In this document: piece after piece, positions 1-8,527 of the stretch
Layout: each line of letters starts with the position of its first letter
How positions within the stretch are numbered: position 1 is the first letter of the stretch
Assembly: GCF_900996225.1 (NCBI RefSeq)
Contig: NZ_CAAJGL010000090.1
Location: forward strand, 310,001 to 374,000
Length of the DNA stretch: 64,000 nt
Direction: 5' to 3'
Source: Paraburkholderia sp. BCC1884
GTDB taxonomy: Bacteria; Pseudomonadota; Gammaproteobacteria; Burkholderiales; Burkholderiaceae
The notes under the pieces: model-generated
What the model saw: the letters and a program-made list of their open reading frames with translations, nothing else
Databases searched by the model: none
Told to the model about the DNA's origin: nothing
Position numbers and translations under genes: made by a program

Positions 1-1152
1 GAATAAGGTGCCGCCCAGGAAGAAGCCCTTCTCGTGACCGCTTACCTGATGACCACGCCCGTCGACCACCAGCTTTGCACCTGCTGCGATGCCCGCATCG
101 ATATAGCCCACCACCTTGTCGCGATGCACCGCTGTCACGAGCGGACCCATCTCGGCGTCCGACTCCATGCCGTTGAGAATCTTCAGGCTCTTCACGCGCG
201 GCGTGAGTCGCTCGATCAACTCATCGGCGATATGGCCCACGGCGACAGCCACCGAAATCGCCATGCAGCGTTCGCCGGCCGATCCGTACGCGGCGCCGAT
301 CAGGGCATCGACCGCCTGATCGAGATCCGCGTCCGGCATCACGACCAGATGATTCTTCGCTCCGCCCAACGCCTGGACCCGCTTGCCGCGTTTCGTGCCT
401 TCCGTGTAGATATATTCGGCAATCGGCGTCGAGCCGACAAACGACAGCGCGCTCACTTGCGGGTGCTCGAGCAAGGCGTCGACGGCCACCTTGTCACCGT
501 GCACGACGTTGAACACGCCATCCGGCAAGCCGGCTTCCTTCAGCAACCCGGCAAGCCGATTTGCGCACGAAGGATCACGCTCGGACGGTTTCAGCACGAA
601 GGTGTTGCCGCAAGCAATCGCCACGGGGAACATCCAGCACGGCACCATCATCGGAAAATTGAAAGGCGTAATGCCGGCGACCACGCCGAGCGGCTGACGC
701 AGATTCCAGTTGTCGATGCCTCCGCCGATCTGGTCGGTAAAGTCGGTCTTCAACAGATTCGGAATGCCGCACGCGAACTCGACGATCTCGATGCCGCGCA
801 TCACCTCGCCCTTCGCATCCGAGAACACCTTGCCGTGCTCGCGCGTGATCAACTCCGCGAGTTCGTCGTGGTGACGGTCGAGCAATTCCTTGAACCTGAA
901 CATCACGCGGGCCCGTTTGATCGGCGCGGTTTCGCTCCATGCGGGAAACGCGGCTTGCGCCGCAGCGACTGCAGCATCCACTTCGGCGACGCTTGCAAGC
1001 GGCACGCGCGCGCTCACACTGCCGAGCGCGGGATTGAAGACATCGCCGAAGCGGCCGCTCGTGCCCTCGATCGTCTTGCCGTTGACGAAATGCGTCAGCG
1101 CGTGTGCGCCGGTCTGACTCTGCTGCACCACATCCTGATCTGTCTCGCTCAT
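1..1152 (-). CDS. mmsA: CoA-acylating methylmalonate-semialdehyde dehydrogenase, N-terminal 384 residues (cut by window edge)
   Basis: Oxidises (methyl)malonate semialdehyde to propionyl- or acetyl-CoA with NAD and CoA in valine, inositol or beta-alanine breakdown. It reads leftward from an ATG at 1152 (MSETDQDVVQ) and runs off the window with no stop, so the C-terminal ~115 residues of a ~500-residue family are missing. Visible are the ALDH motif ITPFNFPMMVPCWMF, which is characteristic of the MmsA branch (PFNFP rather than PWNFP), and the catalytic cysteine in YGSAGERCMAIS. The NH2-terminal HFVNGKTIEG segment is also typical. A LysR gene starts divergently 141 bp away and is a likely regulator. 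Family assignment is firm; the exact pathway depends on neighbours outside the window. Confidence 0.93.
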   Translation of the reverse strand, partial: MSETDQDVVQQSQTGAHALTHFVNGKTIEGTSGRFGDVFNPALGSVSARVPLASVAEVDAAVAAAQAAFPAWSETAPIKRARVMFRFKELLDRHHDELAELITREHGKVFSDAKGEVMRGIEIVEFACGIPNLLKTDFTDQIGGGIDNWNLRQPLGVVAGITPFNFPMMVPCWMFPVAIACGNTFVLKPSERDPSCANRLAGLLKEAGLPDGVFNVVHGDKVAVDALLEHPQVSALSFVGSTPIAEYIYTEGTKRGKRVQALGGAKNHLVVMPDADLDQAVDALIGAAYGSAGERCMAISVAVAVGHIADELIERLTPRVKSLKILNGMESDAEMGPLVTAVHRDKVVGYIDAGIAAGAKLVVDGRGHQVSGHEKGFFLGGTLF

Positions 1153-1293
1153 GTCGTCCTCTTCCTGAGAAATCTTCCGCCCGGCGCTCGAAGCGTCGCA
1201 AAGGCGTGCCGAACGGCGAGCGTACGGCGCTTTATCGAGACAAATCCAATGAGTAATGCTCAACTGCGCTATAAGCCGGGCTAATATCAGGAT

Positions 1294-2193
1294 ATGGATC
1301 TGACTCTGCTACGGGCGTTCGTTACCGTCGCGCGCGAGGGCAACCTCACGCGTGCTGCGGTGCAACTACATCTGACGCAACCCGCCGTCAGCCTGCAAAT
1401 CAAGCACTTGCAGGAAACGCTAGGTGTCACCTTGTTCACGCGGACGTCGCATGGACTTTCGCTCACACGCGACGGCCAGACACTGCTGCCCCACGCCGAG
1501 CGCGCGCTGGGCGCCGCCAACGACGTGCAGCGCGCGGCGCAGTCACTGCGTCAGGAGGTAAGCGGACGACTGCGAATCGGCACGATCCTCGACCCGGCGT
1601 TTCTGCGGCTGGGCGGCTTTCTCAAGCAACTGGTGGAGACCTGGCCGCGTATCGAAACGGCTTTGCGGCATGGCATGTCAGGCTGGGTGCTGGAGCAGGT
1701 GCGGGCGGGCGAACTCGACGTCGGCTATTACATCGGCTTGCCGTCCGACGACGAGGCGCGCGACGGCCCCGCCTTCCACGCAGTCACGCTCACCCAGTTC
1801 CAGTACCGCGTGCTGGCGCCGCCGGGGTGGAAAGACCGCGTCAAAGGCGTGCGCGACTGGCGCGCCCTCGCCACGCTGCCGTGGATCTGGACGCCGCCCG
1901 CGTCCGCGCATAATCGCTTGCTGTCGCGCTGCTTCGCCGAGGCCGGCGTGAAGCCGTTGAAAGTGGCGGAAGTGGACCAGGAGCCGTCGATGCTCGATCT
2001 GGTCAAATCGGGCGTCGGTCTGACGCTTGCGCGCGACGCGACGGCCATTGCGGAGGCGCATGCGCACGCGCTGACCATCGTCGAAGGCATTACCGTGCCG
2101 ACCCAGCTCAGCTTCATCACACTCGACGCGCGCAAGGACGAGCCAGCGATCGCCGCGGCGTTGAAGCTGATCGAGCAGCAATGGGCGACGTGA
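1294..2193 (+). CDS. LysR-family transcriptional regulator
   Basis: 299-residue DNA-binding regulator of normal LysR length. An N-terminal winged helix-turn-helix (about residues 1-60, MDLTLLRAFVTVAREGNLTR followed by AAVQLHLTQPAVSLQIKHL) precedes a substrate-binding-protein-like effector domain (about 90-295). It starts at the ATG at 1294, 141 bp from the divergent mmsA-type dehydrogenase. By the usual LysR arrangement it probably controls that gene and itself from the shared intergenic region. No clear T-N11-A operator was pinned down by eye. The effector is unknown. The next gene is 249 bp downstream on the same strand and is probably a separate unit. Confidence 0.9.
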   Translation: MDLTLLRAFVTVAREGNLTRAAVQLHLTQPAVSLQIKHLQETLGVTLFTRTSHGLSLTRDGQTLLPHAERALGAANDVQRAAQSLRQEVSGRLRIGTILDPAFLRLGGFLKQLVETWPRIETALRHGMSGWVLEQVRAGELDVGYYIGLPSDDEARDGPAFHAVTLTQFQYRVLAPPGWKDRVKGVRDWRALATLPWIWTPPASAHNRLLSRCFAEAGVKPLKVAEVDQEPSMLDLVKSGVGLTLARDATAIAEAHAHALTIVEGITVPTQLSFITLDARKDEPAIAAALKLIEQQWAT

Positions 2194-2442
2194 AGGCACG
2201 AATGCCCGGCGTCGTGCCGATGCTTGCTGCAACGCGATATGAGCCGCTCTCATGAGAGCAAGGCCCGCTGTCACCATCTGAAACGACACCGTCACGCAGA
2301 TTTTGTTAGATTGAGGGTTCGCGCTCACGCGCCGGCCTCGCCTCGCATCCCTTTCTGTTCCGTTTGACTTAGTCCTTCCCGGCAGCTTCGCCCGGCAACA
2401 CCGGAAGCCGCCGGCCACTCCATTCCCAGACAGGAGCCTGAC

Positions 2443-2979
2443 ATGGCACGCAACATTGAAATCAAAGCTCGCGCCCCGCATTTCGAGCAACTGCGCGAAC
2501 GCGCGGCCGAACTCGCGCCCGATGCGCCGCTGATCTTCCGCCAGCAGGACTTTTTCTACGACGTGCCGCGCGGACGTCTGAAACTGCGCCAATTCGACGA
2601 CGGCACGCCTGCCGAGCTGATTTTCTATCAGCGCGACGACCGTGACGGTCCGACCGCTTCGTACTACACGCGCAGCCCCGTGACCAACCCGGAAGCCATG
2701 CACGCGCTGCTCGCCACCGCGCTGACCACGCGCGGCATCGTCACGAAGGAACGGCATGTGTATCTGACCGGCCGCACGCGGATTCATCTGGACCGCGTGG
2801 ACGGACTGGGCGACTTCGTCGAACTCGAAGTCGTGCTTGCCCAGGATGACGACGAAGAAGGCGCTCATGCCGAAGCGCACGCGATGTTCGCGAGCCTTGG
2901 CGTACCGGAGTCGGATCTGGTGGCGCTCGCCTACGTCGATCTGCTGAGCCCCGGCAGCGAATCGAAGCAGGCGGCATAA
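2443..2979 (+). CDS. CYTH-domain protein (class IV adenylate cyclase / thiamine-triphosphatase-like)
   Basis: 178 residues. The N terminus carries the CYTH signature in the form MARNIEIKAR (E-x-K-x-R), followed by the strands of a triphosphate tunnel: KLRQFDDGTPAELIFYQR, KERHVYLTGRTRIHLDRV and GDFVELEVV with its alternating acidic residues. Members bind triphosphates with divalent metal and are class IV adenylate cyclases or triphosphatases; which activity applies cannot be read here. The start has a good ribosome site (CAGGAG, 7 nt upstream). It stands alone between a LysR gene and a convergent Lrp gene, so context gives no hint about substrate. Confidence 0.85.
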   Translation: MARNIEIKARAPHFEQLRERAAELAPDAPLIFRQQDFFYDVPRGRLKLRQFDDGTPAELIFYQRDDRDGPTASYYTRSPVTNPEAMHALLATALTTRGIVTKERHVYLTGRTRIHLDRVDGLGDFVELEVVLAQDDDEEGAHAEAHAMFASLGVPESDLVALAYVDLLSPGSESKQAA

Positions 2980-3015
2980 GGCAGCGCGATACGCTTTACC
3001 GAAGAAGCCGCCGCC

Positions 3016-3507
3016 TCAGACGGCGGCGGTTCCCGGCGAAAGATGGCCGAGCGGCAGCGGCCCGTTGCGCTTGAACGTGGTGAGCACGATATTCGAACGC
3101 ACACTGTCTACGCCGGGCACACGCATCAACTTCTTCATCACGAACGTCGACAGATAATTCAGATCGGGCGCGACAATGCGCAACAGATAGTCGGCGTCGC
3201 CCACTACCGCGTGACATTCCAGCACTTCGGGCAGCACCTCGATCTGTTGCTGGAATTGCTCGATGATCGAATCGCCGTGGTGCTTCAACTTGAGACTCGT
3301 GAAAGCGGTGACGCCGAGTCCAAGCTTTTCCGGACGCAGGACCACCCGATAGCCATCCACGACGCCTACTTGTTCGAGCCGCTGCAGTCGCCGTCCGATC
3401 TGCGATGGTGACAGCGGCACCTGCTCCGCCAGTTGCTGATGGGTAGCGCGCCCGAAGCGCTGAAGCACGTCCAGCAGCGCGAGATCGAAGTGATCCAGTT
3501 CCAGCAT
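3016..3507 (-). CDS. Lrp/AsnC-family regulator, divergent from phhA
   Basis: 163-residue transcriptional regulator: an N-terminal helix-turn-helix (LDHFDLALLDVLQRFGRATH, then LSPSQIGRRLQRLEQVGVV) followed by an Lrp ligand-binding (RAM) domain with the typical GDADYLLRIV segment. I chose the ATG at 3507 (MLELDHF) over the one at 3522 because only the former has a G-rich ribosome site (CGGGG) at correct spacing. It faces phhA across 146 bp that hold a dyad (3525-3546). Inference: it senses an aromatic amino acid and controls phhAB, a role often filled by the sigma54 activator PhhR in pseudomonads. Confidence 0.9.
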   Translation of the reverse strand: MLELDHFDLALLDVLQRFGRATHQQLAEQVPLSPSQIGRRLQRLEQVGVVDGYRVVLRPEKLGLGVTAFTSLKLKHHGDSIIEQFQQQIEVLPEVLECHAVVGDADYLLRIVAPDLNYLSTFVMKKLMRVPGVDSVRSNIVLTTFKRNGPLPLGHLSPGTAAV

Positions 3508-3524
3508 GTGAATACCCCGCATTA

Positions 3525-3546
3525 AATCGTCATTTGATGCACGATT
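3525..3546. promoter_or_regulatory. Dyad AATCGT-N10-ACGATT, candidate Lrp operator
   Basis: A perfect 6-bp inverted repeat with a 10-bp spacer, 18 bp upstream of the Lrp-type gene start and 108 bp upstream of phhA. Its spacing suits a dimeric Lrp/AsnC regulator. It is in the AT-richest part of the divergent intergenic region. That it is the operator is an inference. Confidence 0.45.
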
Positions 3547-3653
3547 ATTGCATATTCACGCGCCACAGCGACATTATTGCGCCCTTTCCGCACGTTGGCC
3601 GCTCTACACTCGCAGCATCGATTTTTCACTGCCGTCACGTAGAGCGCAGCACC

Positions 3654-4544
3654 ATGTCCACCGTTAACACCGTCAGACTCAAAGAACAATTCGACGCCGG
3701 CCTGGAAACCCGCGCCGACTTCACCATCGACCAGCCGACCGAACGCTACTGCGCGGTCGATCACGCCGTCTGGAAGCAGCTCTATGCACGGCAAACAGAG
3801 TTGCTCAAAGGCCGCGTGTGCGACGAGTTTCTGGCGGGTGTCGATCGCATCGGCATGCCGTCCGACCGCGTGCCCTCATTCGACGAAATCAACGCGAAGC
3901 TCACACCTGCCACGGGTTGGCGCATCGTCGCCGTGCCAGGCCTCGTACCGGATCACGTGTTTTTCGAGCATCTGGCAAATCGTCGTTTCCCGGTGACCTG
4001 GTGGATGCGCCGTCCCGATCAGCTCGATTATCTGCAGGAACCGGACTGCTTCCACGATCTGTTCGGCCACGTGCCGCTATTGATCAACCCCGTGTTCGCC
4101 GACTACATGCACGCGTATGGCCGCGCAGCGCTGGCCGCCGACCATGCCGGCGCCCTGCCGCTGCTCGCACGCCTCTATTGGTACACAGTCGAGTTCGGCC
4201 TGATCCGCGACGCGGTCAGTCCTAACGGCGTGAAGATCTACGGCGCGGGCATTGTCTCCAGCAAAGGCGAGACAATCTACAGTCAGCAAAGCGCGGCGCC
4301 GAATCGCATCGGCTTCGATCTCGAACGCGTGATGCGTACGCGTTACCGTATCGACACGTTCCAGAAAACCTACTTCGTAATCGACGACTTCGCCCAGCTG
4401 TTCGGCGTCACGCAAACGGATTTCGCGCCGCTGCTGGCAAGGCTCGCGGCCGAACCCGCCCACGCGGCCGGCGACGTGCTCGATGGCGATCACATCATCA
4501 CGCGCGGATCGCAGGAGGGCTGGCAAACCGACGGGGATATCTGA
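3654..4544 (+). CDS. phhA: Phenylalanine 4-monooxygenase
   Basis: Hydroxylates phenylalanine to tyrosine with O2, non-haem iron and tetrahydropterin. 296 residues, the usual bacterial length. The iron triad is visible: His134 and His139 in FHDLFGHVPLL, and Glu180 in YWYTVEFGLI. The open frame extends upstream to 3534, but the ATG at 3654 (MSTVNTVRLKEQF) fits the family N terminus and leaves the divergent Lrp promoter region free. phhB follows after 77 bp and regenerates the pterin cofactor, so the two genes form a functional pair. The Lrp-type regulator upstream is the likely controller. Confidence 0.96.
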   Translation: MSTVNTVRLKEQFDAGLETRADFTIDQPTERYCAVDHAVWKQLYARQTELLKGRVCDEFLAGVDRIGMPSDRVPSFDEINAKLTPATGWRIVAVPGLVPDHVFFEHLANRRFPVTWWMRRPDQLDYLQEPDCFHDLFGHVPLLINPVFADYMHAYGRAALAADHAGALPLLARLYWYTVEFGLIRDAVSPNGVKIYGAGIVSSKGETIYSQQSAAPNRIGFDLERVMRTRYRIDTFQKTYFVIDDFAQLFGVTQTDFAPLLARLAAEPAHAAGDVLDGDHIITRGSQEGWQTDGDI

Positions 4545-4621
4545 CGGGACCGATGCGAAAGCAGGCTACCGGTATCCGTGAAAAAATACGAAATCAACCA
4601 GCCGATCGACGAGGTAGCACC

Positions 4622-4912
4622 ATGATTCACAAACTGACTTCCGAAGAATGCGCCGTGCAGATTGCCGGGTTGCACGGCTGGCAAGCCGCAGCGGGCCGCG
4701 ACGCGATCCAGCGTCAGTTCCAGTTCGCCGACTTCAACGAGGCATTTGGTTTCATGACGCGCGTGGCGATCAAGGCGCAGGAGATGGATCACCATCCCGA
4801 GTGGTTCAATGTGTACAACAAGGTGGAGATCACGCTGGCCACGCACGAGGCCAATGGTGTGACCGAGCGGGACATCAAACTGGCCCGCTTCATCGATAGT
4901 ATTACGGCGTAA
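4622..4912 (+). CDS. phhB: Pterin-4a-carbinolamine dehydratase
   Basis: Dehydrates the 4a-hydroxytetrahydropterin made by PhhA so that it can be reduced and reused. 96 residues from the ATG at 4622, which has a GAGG ribosome site. The family core is present: MDHHPEWFNVYNKVEI with the His57-His58-Pro59 and Trp61 catalytic cluster, then the TLATHEANGVTERD segment. It lies 77 bp downstream of phhA on the same strand and is probably co-transcribed. Nothing unusual in length or composition. Confidence 0.95.
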   Translation: MIHKLTSEECAVQIAGLHGWQAAAGRDAIQRQFQFADFNEAFGFMTRVAIKAQEMDHHPEWFNVYNKVEITLATHEANGVTERDIKLARFIDSITA

Positions 4913-5017
4913 TACAAACGACCCATGCCGTTTCAGCCGTGTTTATGCGCTGCGCGTTGAACAATGGGACCGCCGTGAAAGGGCATTGCAGGCAAGCCGG
5001 TGGCCAAACCTTCAGTT

Positions 5018-5242
5018 CTACAGGCTATTATTAAGGCGCACGTAAGATTCCCACGCTTGCCTGGCAATCCCGTCTAAACGATCCGGCGATAGCGTCTGCT
5101 GACGCTGTACAATCATCAGCGCATACGGCTTGGAGAGCGCGCTTGCCTCCTTGCACAGAACGAGTTCGTCGCCGCTCGAAGGTGAGCGGGCGCGCCAGAA
5201 GTTGATCGCGGCTTCCAGTTCGTGAATGCTTATCTCGGACAT
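5018..5242 (-). CDS. DUF3717 small protein
   Basis: 74 residues (MSEISIHELEAAINFWRARS...). The ISIHELEAAINFWR start and the LCKEASALSKPYALMI middle match the DUF3717 family, which I know only from Burkholderiales and which has no assigned function. It is acidic and mainly helical, without a signal peptide or membrane segment. It lies convergent to phhB and divergent from the response regulator at 5390. Confidence 0.75.
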   Translation of the reverse strand: MSEISIHELEAAINFWRARSPSSGDELVLCKEASALSKPYALMIVQRQQTLSPDRLDGIARQAWESYVRLNNSL

Positions 5243-5389
5243 GACTTCGTGATTCCAGGGCTGCTCGATGGCTGCATCGTGGCCGGTTTCTGCCAGTCAG
5301 GCATGGTCACCTTGCTCGCTGCTGTGCAGCAGGCGCCCCGGCGAACCGCTTGCCCCAAACGCCTAACCCATTGTACTTGAGCGAAATCC

Positions 5390-6076
5390 ATGCGACTCCT
5401 TCTGATCGAAGATGACCGTCCCATCGCACGCGGCATCCAAAGCAGTCTCGAACAAGCCGGCTTTACCGTCGACATGGTCCACGACGGCATTTTCGCCGAG
5501 CAGGCCCTCACGCAAAATCGTCATGAGCTGGTGATCCTCGATCTGGGCTTGCCCGGCATCGACGGCATGACCTTGCTCGCGCGTTTCCGTCAGAGCAATC
5601 GTCATACGCCGGTGATCATCCTCACCGCGCGCGACGAGTTGAACGACCGTGTTCAAGGCCTGAATTCCGGCGCCGACGACTACATGCTGAAGCCGTTCGA
5701 ACCCACCGAACTCGAAGCACGCATCCGCGCAGTGATGCGCCGCAGCGGTCCGCACGGCGATATGCCGCGTCCGGAAGTGTCGCTGGGCGGTGTGCGTCTG
5801 TCGGGCGTCGACCGCCGTATTTTCAACGACGACAAGCCGCTCGAACTGTCGCCGCGCGAGTTCGCGGTGCTCGAAATGCTGCTGCTGCGTCATGGCCGTG
5901 TGGTCAGCAAAGCGCAACTGCAAGACCATCTGACGCATTTCGGCGGCGATCTCGGCGACACCGCGATCGAAGTCTACGTGCACCGGGTGCGTAAAAAGCT
6001 CGAGAGCTGCCGTGTCGAGATCGTCACGGTGCGCGGCTTCGGTTACCTGTTGCAGGAAATCCGCCAGGCCGCATAA
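5390..6076 (+). CDS. OmpR/PhoB-type response regulator (TctD/QseB-like)
   Basis: 228 residues: receiver domain (1-120) with acidic pocket ED8-D9, phospho-acceptor Asp51 (VILDLGLPG), Thr79 and Lys101 (MLKPF), then a winged-helix DNA-binding domain (about 130-224, ending in the VHRVRKKLESCRVEIVTVRG type signature). It is the partner of the sensor kinase that begins 132 bp downstream. By similarity it is closest to the TctD/QseB group, known for tricarboxylate or cation/quorum signals, but the stimulus cannot be told here. Confidence 0.93.
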   Translation: MRLLLIEDDRPIARGIQSSLEQAGFTVDMVHDGIFAEQALTQNRHELVILDLGLPGIDGMTLLARFRQSNRHTPVIILTARDELNDRVQGLNSGADDYMLKPFEPTELEARIRAVMRRSGPHGDMPRPEVSLGGVRLSGVDRRIFNDDKPLELSPREFAVLEMLLLRHGRVVSKAQLQDHLTHFGGDLGDTAIEVYVHRVRKKLESCRVEIVTVRGFGYLLQEIRQAA

Positions 6077-6208
6077 TCGTCATGAAGGCCGCCATCTCCA
6101 TGCGGCCTGACGGCGCCGGGCCGGCACCGCGCATCCACTGCGCAACGTGCCGGCTTCCGGCGGAATTTCACGGCGCTCCCGCCGTTGCCCTTTTCCGTGC
6201 GTTCGATC

Positions 6209-7711
6209 ATGCCTCAGCCGGCCGCCAATAGTCTGCGCCGCACGCTGCTGCGGCGCCTAGCTGCTCCCCTCTCCCTGCTCGCGCTCATGAGCGGCCTGAT
6301 CGCCTACTGGCTCGCGTGGCAGTACACCCAGCACGTGGTCGACCGCTCGCTCGCCGACCTCGCCACCGCGATCTCCAAGCAGATCCAGATTGCTGGCCCT
6401 AACGCACGCGTTACCGTGCCGCCGCTCGCGCAGGCCATGTTCTCGGACCCCGTCGAACAGCTGGTCTACCGTATCAGCAACGGCGACACGGAAATTGCCG
6501 GCGACCATAACTTGCCGCTGCAAGGCACCAGCGTGCGTCGTATGCACTACGCGTACGTGTTCGAAACGCAGCATCAGGGCGTCACCGTACGCGTGGCGCA
6601 GGTGCGGGTCGATCAACCTACCGGCAATCCGATCGTCGTCGAAGTCGGTCAGCCCGTGCATCACCGCTTTCAGATCGCTGCCGAGTTTCTTGTCGCGATC
6701 ATGATGCCGCTGTTGCTGCTGTTGCTGGCGGGCTGGGTGATCGTGTGGCGCGTCGTCAATCAGCAGCTCAATCCGCTCACCGATCTCGCCGACTCGCTAA
6801 ACCGGCAGACCCACACCTCGCTCGAACCGGTGGACGAAACCTATGTGCCGGTTGAAATCCGGCCGCTGACCGGTGCGCTGAACGCGCTGCTCGATCGCCT
6901 GAAGTCCGCGCTCGATGCACAGCGCAAATTTATCGCCGATGCCGCGCATCAACTACGCACGCCGCTCACTGCCGTCAAGTTGCATGCGGAACAGGCCGCC
7001 GTCGCGCGCGACCCGCAGCAAACCCTCGTCGCCGTGCGCGAACTGCGCGCCGCGGCCGATCGCGCGGTACGACTGTCAAATCAACTGTTGTCGCTGGCGC
7101 GCGCCGAGCCGGGTGAACAGGCCGCGCGCTTCGTCAATGTGGATATGGCCGCGCTCGCGTTCGATACCGGCGCGGAGTGGGTGCCGCGCGCCTTGGGCTT
7201 CCAAGTCGATCTCGGTTTCCAGCGCCTCGACGACCCCACCAACGCTCATCCTCTGATGGCGCGCGGCAATCCCGTGTTGCTGCACGAAGTCATCGCCAAT
7301 CTGCTGGATAACGCGCTGAAGTACGTGCCGCCCTCGCGCTTCGACGGCGGCCGCATCACGGTGACCGTGTCGCAAACGGTGATCGACGAAGTGCGGATGG
7401 CCGAGATCATCGTCGAGGATAACGGGCCGGGCGTGCCGCACATGCAGCAGGTGGATCTCTTCAAACGTTTCTTCCGTGGCGACGGTCAGACCGATGCCGG
7501 CGTGGACAGCGGCGCCGGTCTCGGCCTCGCGATCGTCCACGACATCATGGTGCTGCACCGCGGCAGCGTGCATTACGAAGACGCGCCGGAAGGCGGCGCC
7601 CGTTTCATCGTGCGCATTCCACTTCTGCCTGTCAGCGTGCAGAACGAAGCCAGCGCCGAAGCCCAACGCCAGGCGAAAAAAAAGGCGCTGTCGGCGCCGG
7701 TGGATATCTGA
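6209..7711 (+). CDS. Sensor histidine kinase (TctE/QseC-like)
   Basis: About 500 residues, inner membrane. TM1 (about residues 17-38), a ~130-residue periplasmic sensor domain, TM2 (MMPLLLLLLAGWVIVWRVV), HAMP, then HisKA with phospho-acceptor His247 (DAAHQLRTPLTAV) and a HATPase_c domain with N box (NLLDNALKYV), G1 (VEDNGPGVP) and G2 (GAGLGLAIVHDI). The frame is open from a TTG at 6185; I prefer the ATG at 6209. It phosphorylates the regulator encoded 132 bp upstream. The signal is unknown. Confidence 0.92.
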   Translation: MPQPAANSLRRTLLRRLAAPLSLLALMSGLIAYWLAWQYTQHVVDRSLADLATAISKQIQIAGPNARVTVPPLAQAMFSDPVEQLVYRISNGDTEIAGDHNLPLQGTSVRRMHYAYVFETQHQGVTVRVAQVRVDQPTGNPIVVEVGQPVHHRFQIAAEFLVAIMMPLLLLLLAGWVIVWRVVNQQLNPLTDLADSLNRQTHTSLEPVDETYVPVEIRPLTGALNALLDRLKSALDAQRKFIADAAHQLRTPLTAVKLHAEQAAVARDPQQTLVAVRELRAAADRAVRLSNQLLSLARAEPGEQAARFVNVDMAALAFDTGAEWVPRALGFQVDLGFQRLDDPTNAHPLMARGNPVLLHEVIANLLDNALKYVPPSRFDGGRITVTVSQTVIDEVRMAEIIVEDNGPGVPHMQQVDLFKRFFRGDGQTDAGVDSGAGLGLAIVHDIMVLHRGSVHYEDAPEGGARFIVRIPLLPVSVQNEASAEAQRQAKKKALSAPVDI

Positions 7712-7774
7712 GGTTTCGGTGCTACGCGGACCACCTCGCCGTCACTCATGTGATCGAGCGCGGCGGTCCGTACT

Positions 7775-8305
7775 TCATTTCTTCTTCGCTTTCTTAGCCG
7801 GCGTTCCGGCTTTCTTCGCCGACTTGCCGGCCTTGGCTTCGCCCTTGGCCTTCTCTTTCTCCGGCGGCGCCAGCATCGTGCCGCGGCACTTGCGCGCGCC
7901 GCAACGGCATTCGTATTCCTTCTTCAGCTTCTTGGTCTGACGCGCGTCGATCACGAGGCCGTAGTCGTAAAAGACTTCCTCGCCTTCCGCGATGTCGCGC
8001 AACGCATGCACGTACACGTGACCGTCGATTTCCTCGGCTTCGCAGTTAGGCGCGCACGAATGGTTGATCCAGCGCGCGCTGTTGCCGTCTACCTTGCCGT
8101 CGATCACCTTGCCGCTATCCAGCGCGAAATAGAACGTGTGATTCGGCTCGGCCGGATTGTGCGGATGACGGCGCAACGCTTCCTTCCAGGAGATCCGCTC
8201 GCCCTTGTATTCGATCAGGCGCGCGCCGGCCTTGATCGGTTCGACGGCAAACACGCCTTTGCCGTGCACACCCGAACGGCGCACGGCGATCCTGCGTGAA
8301 CTCAT
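7775..8305 (-). CDS. SET-domain protein-lysine methyltransferase with Lys/Ala-rich tail
   Basis: 176 residues. The SET core is complete: RRSGVHGKGVFA (S-adenosylmethionine loop), WINHSCAPNC (residues 79-88, pseudoknot) and GEEVFYDYG. A post-SET zinc-type cluster follows (YECRCGARKCRG, Cys133, 135, 140). The last ~28 residues are almost only Lys, Ala, Gly and Glu, like an H1-type histone tail. SET proteins use S-adenosylmethionine to methylate lysines. The bacterial substrate is unknown; the protein's own tail or a nucleoid protein are possible. It stands alone, downstream of and convergent with the two-component pair. Confidence 0.9.
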   Translation of the reverse strand: MSSRRIAVRRSGVHGKGVFAVEPIKAGARLIEYKGERISWKEALRRHPHNPAEPNHTFYFALDSGKVIDGKVDGNSARWINHSCAPNCEAEEIDGHVYVHALRDIAEGEEVFYDYGLVIDARQTKKLKKEYECRCGARKCRGTMLAPPEKEKAKGEAKAGKSAKKAGTPAKKAKKK

Positions 8306-8527
8306 TGAATGAATCCTTGTGAAGAACTGGGGGTGAAGTCCGGCAACCGTCAGACACGCTCACGTCTCGCGCGCTGCTTTTTTCTGACGCGGATAGCAAA
8401 CGCGGCGCCTTGCGAGCGCCGCGTCAACCTGTGCAACGCTCATGCGTCACAACCGGCATCCTACACGTTCAAGACGGCTTCCTTCAACCGTCAAAAAGAC
8501 GTCAGCCCGTGAGGCGTGTGAGCCGCT

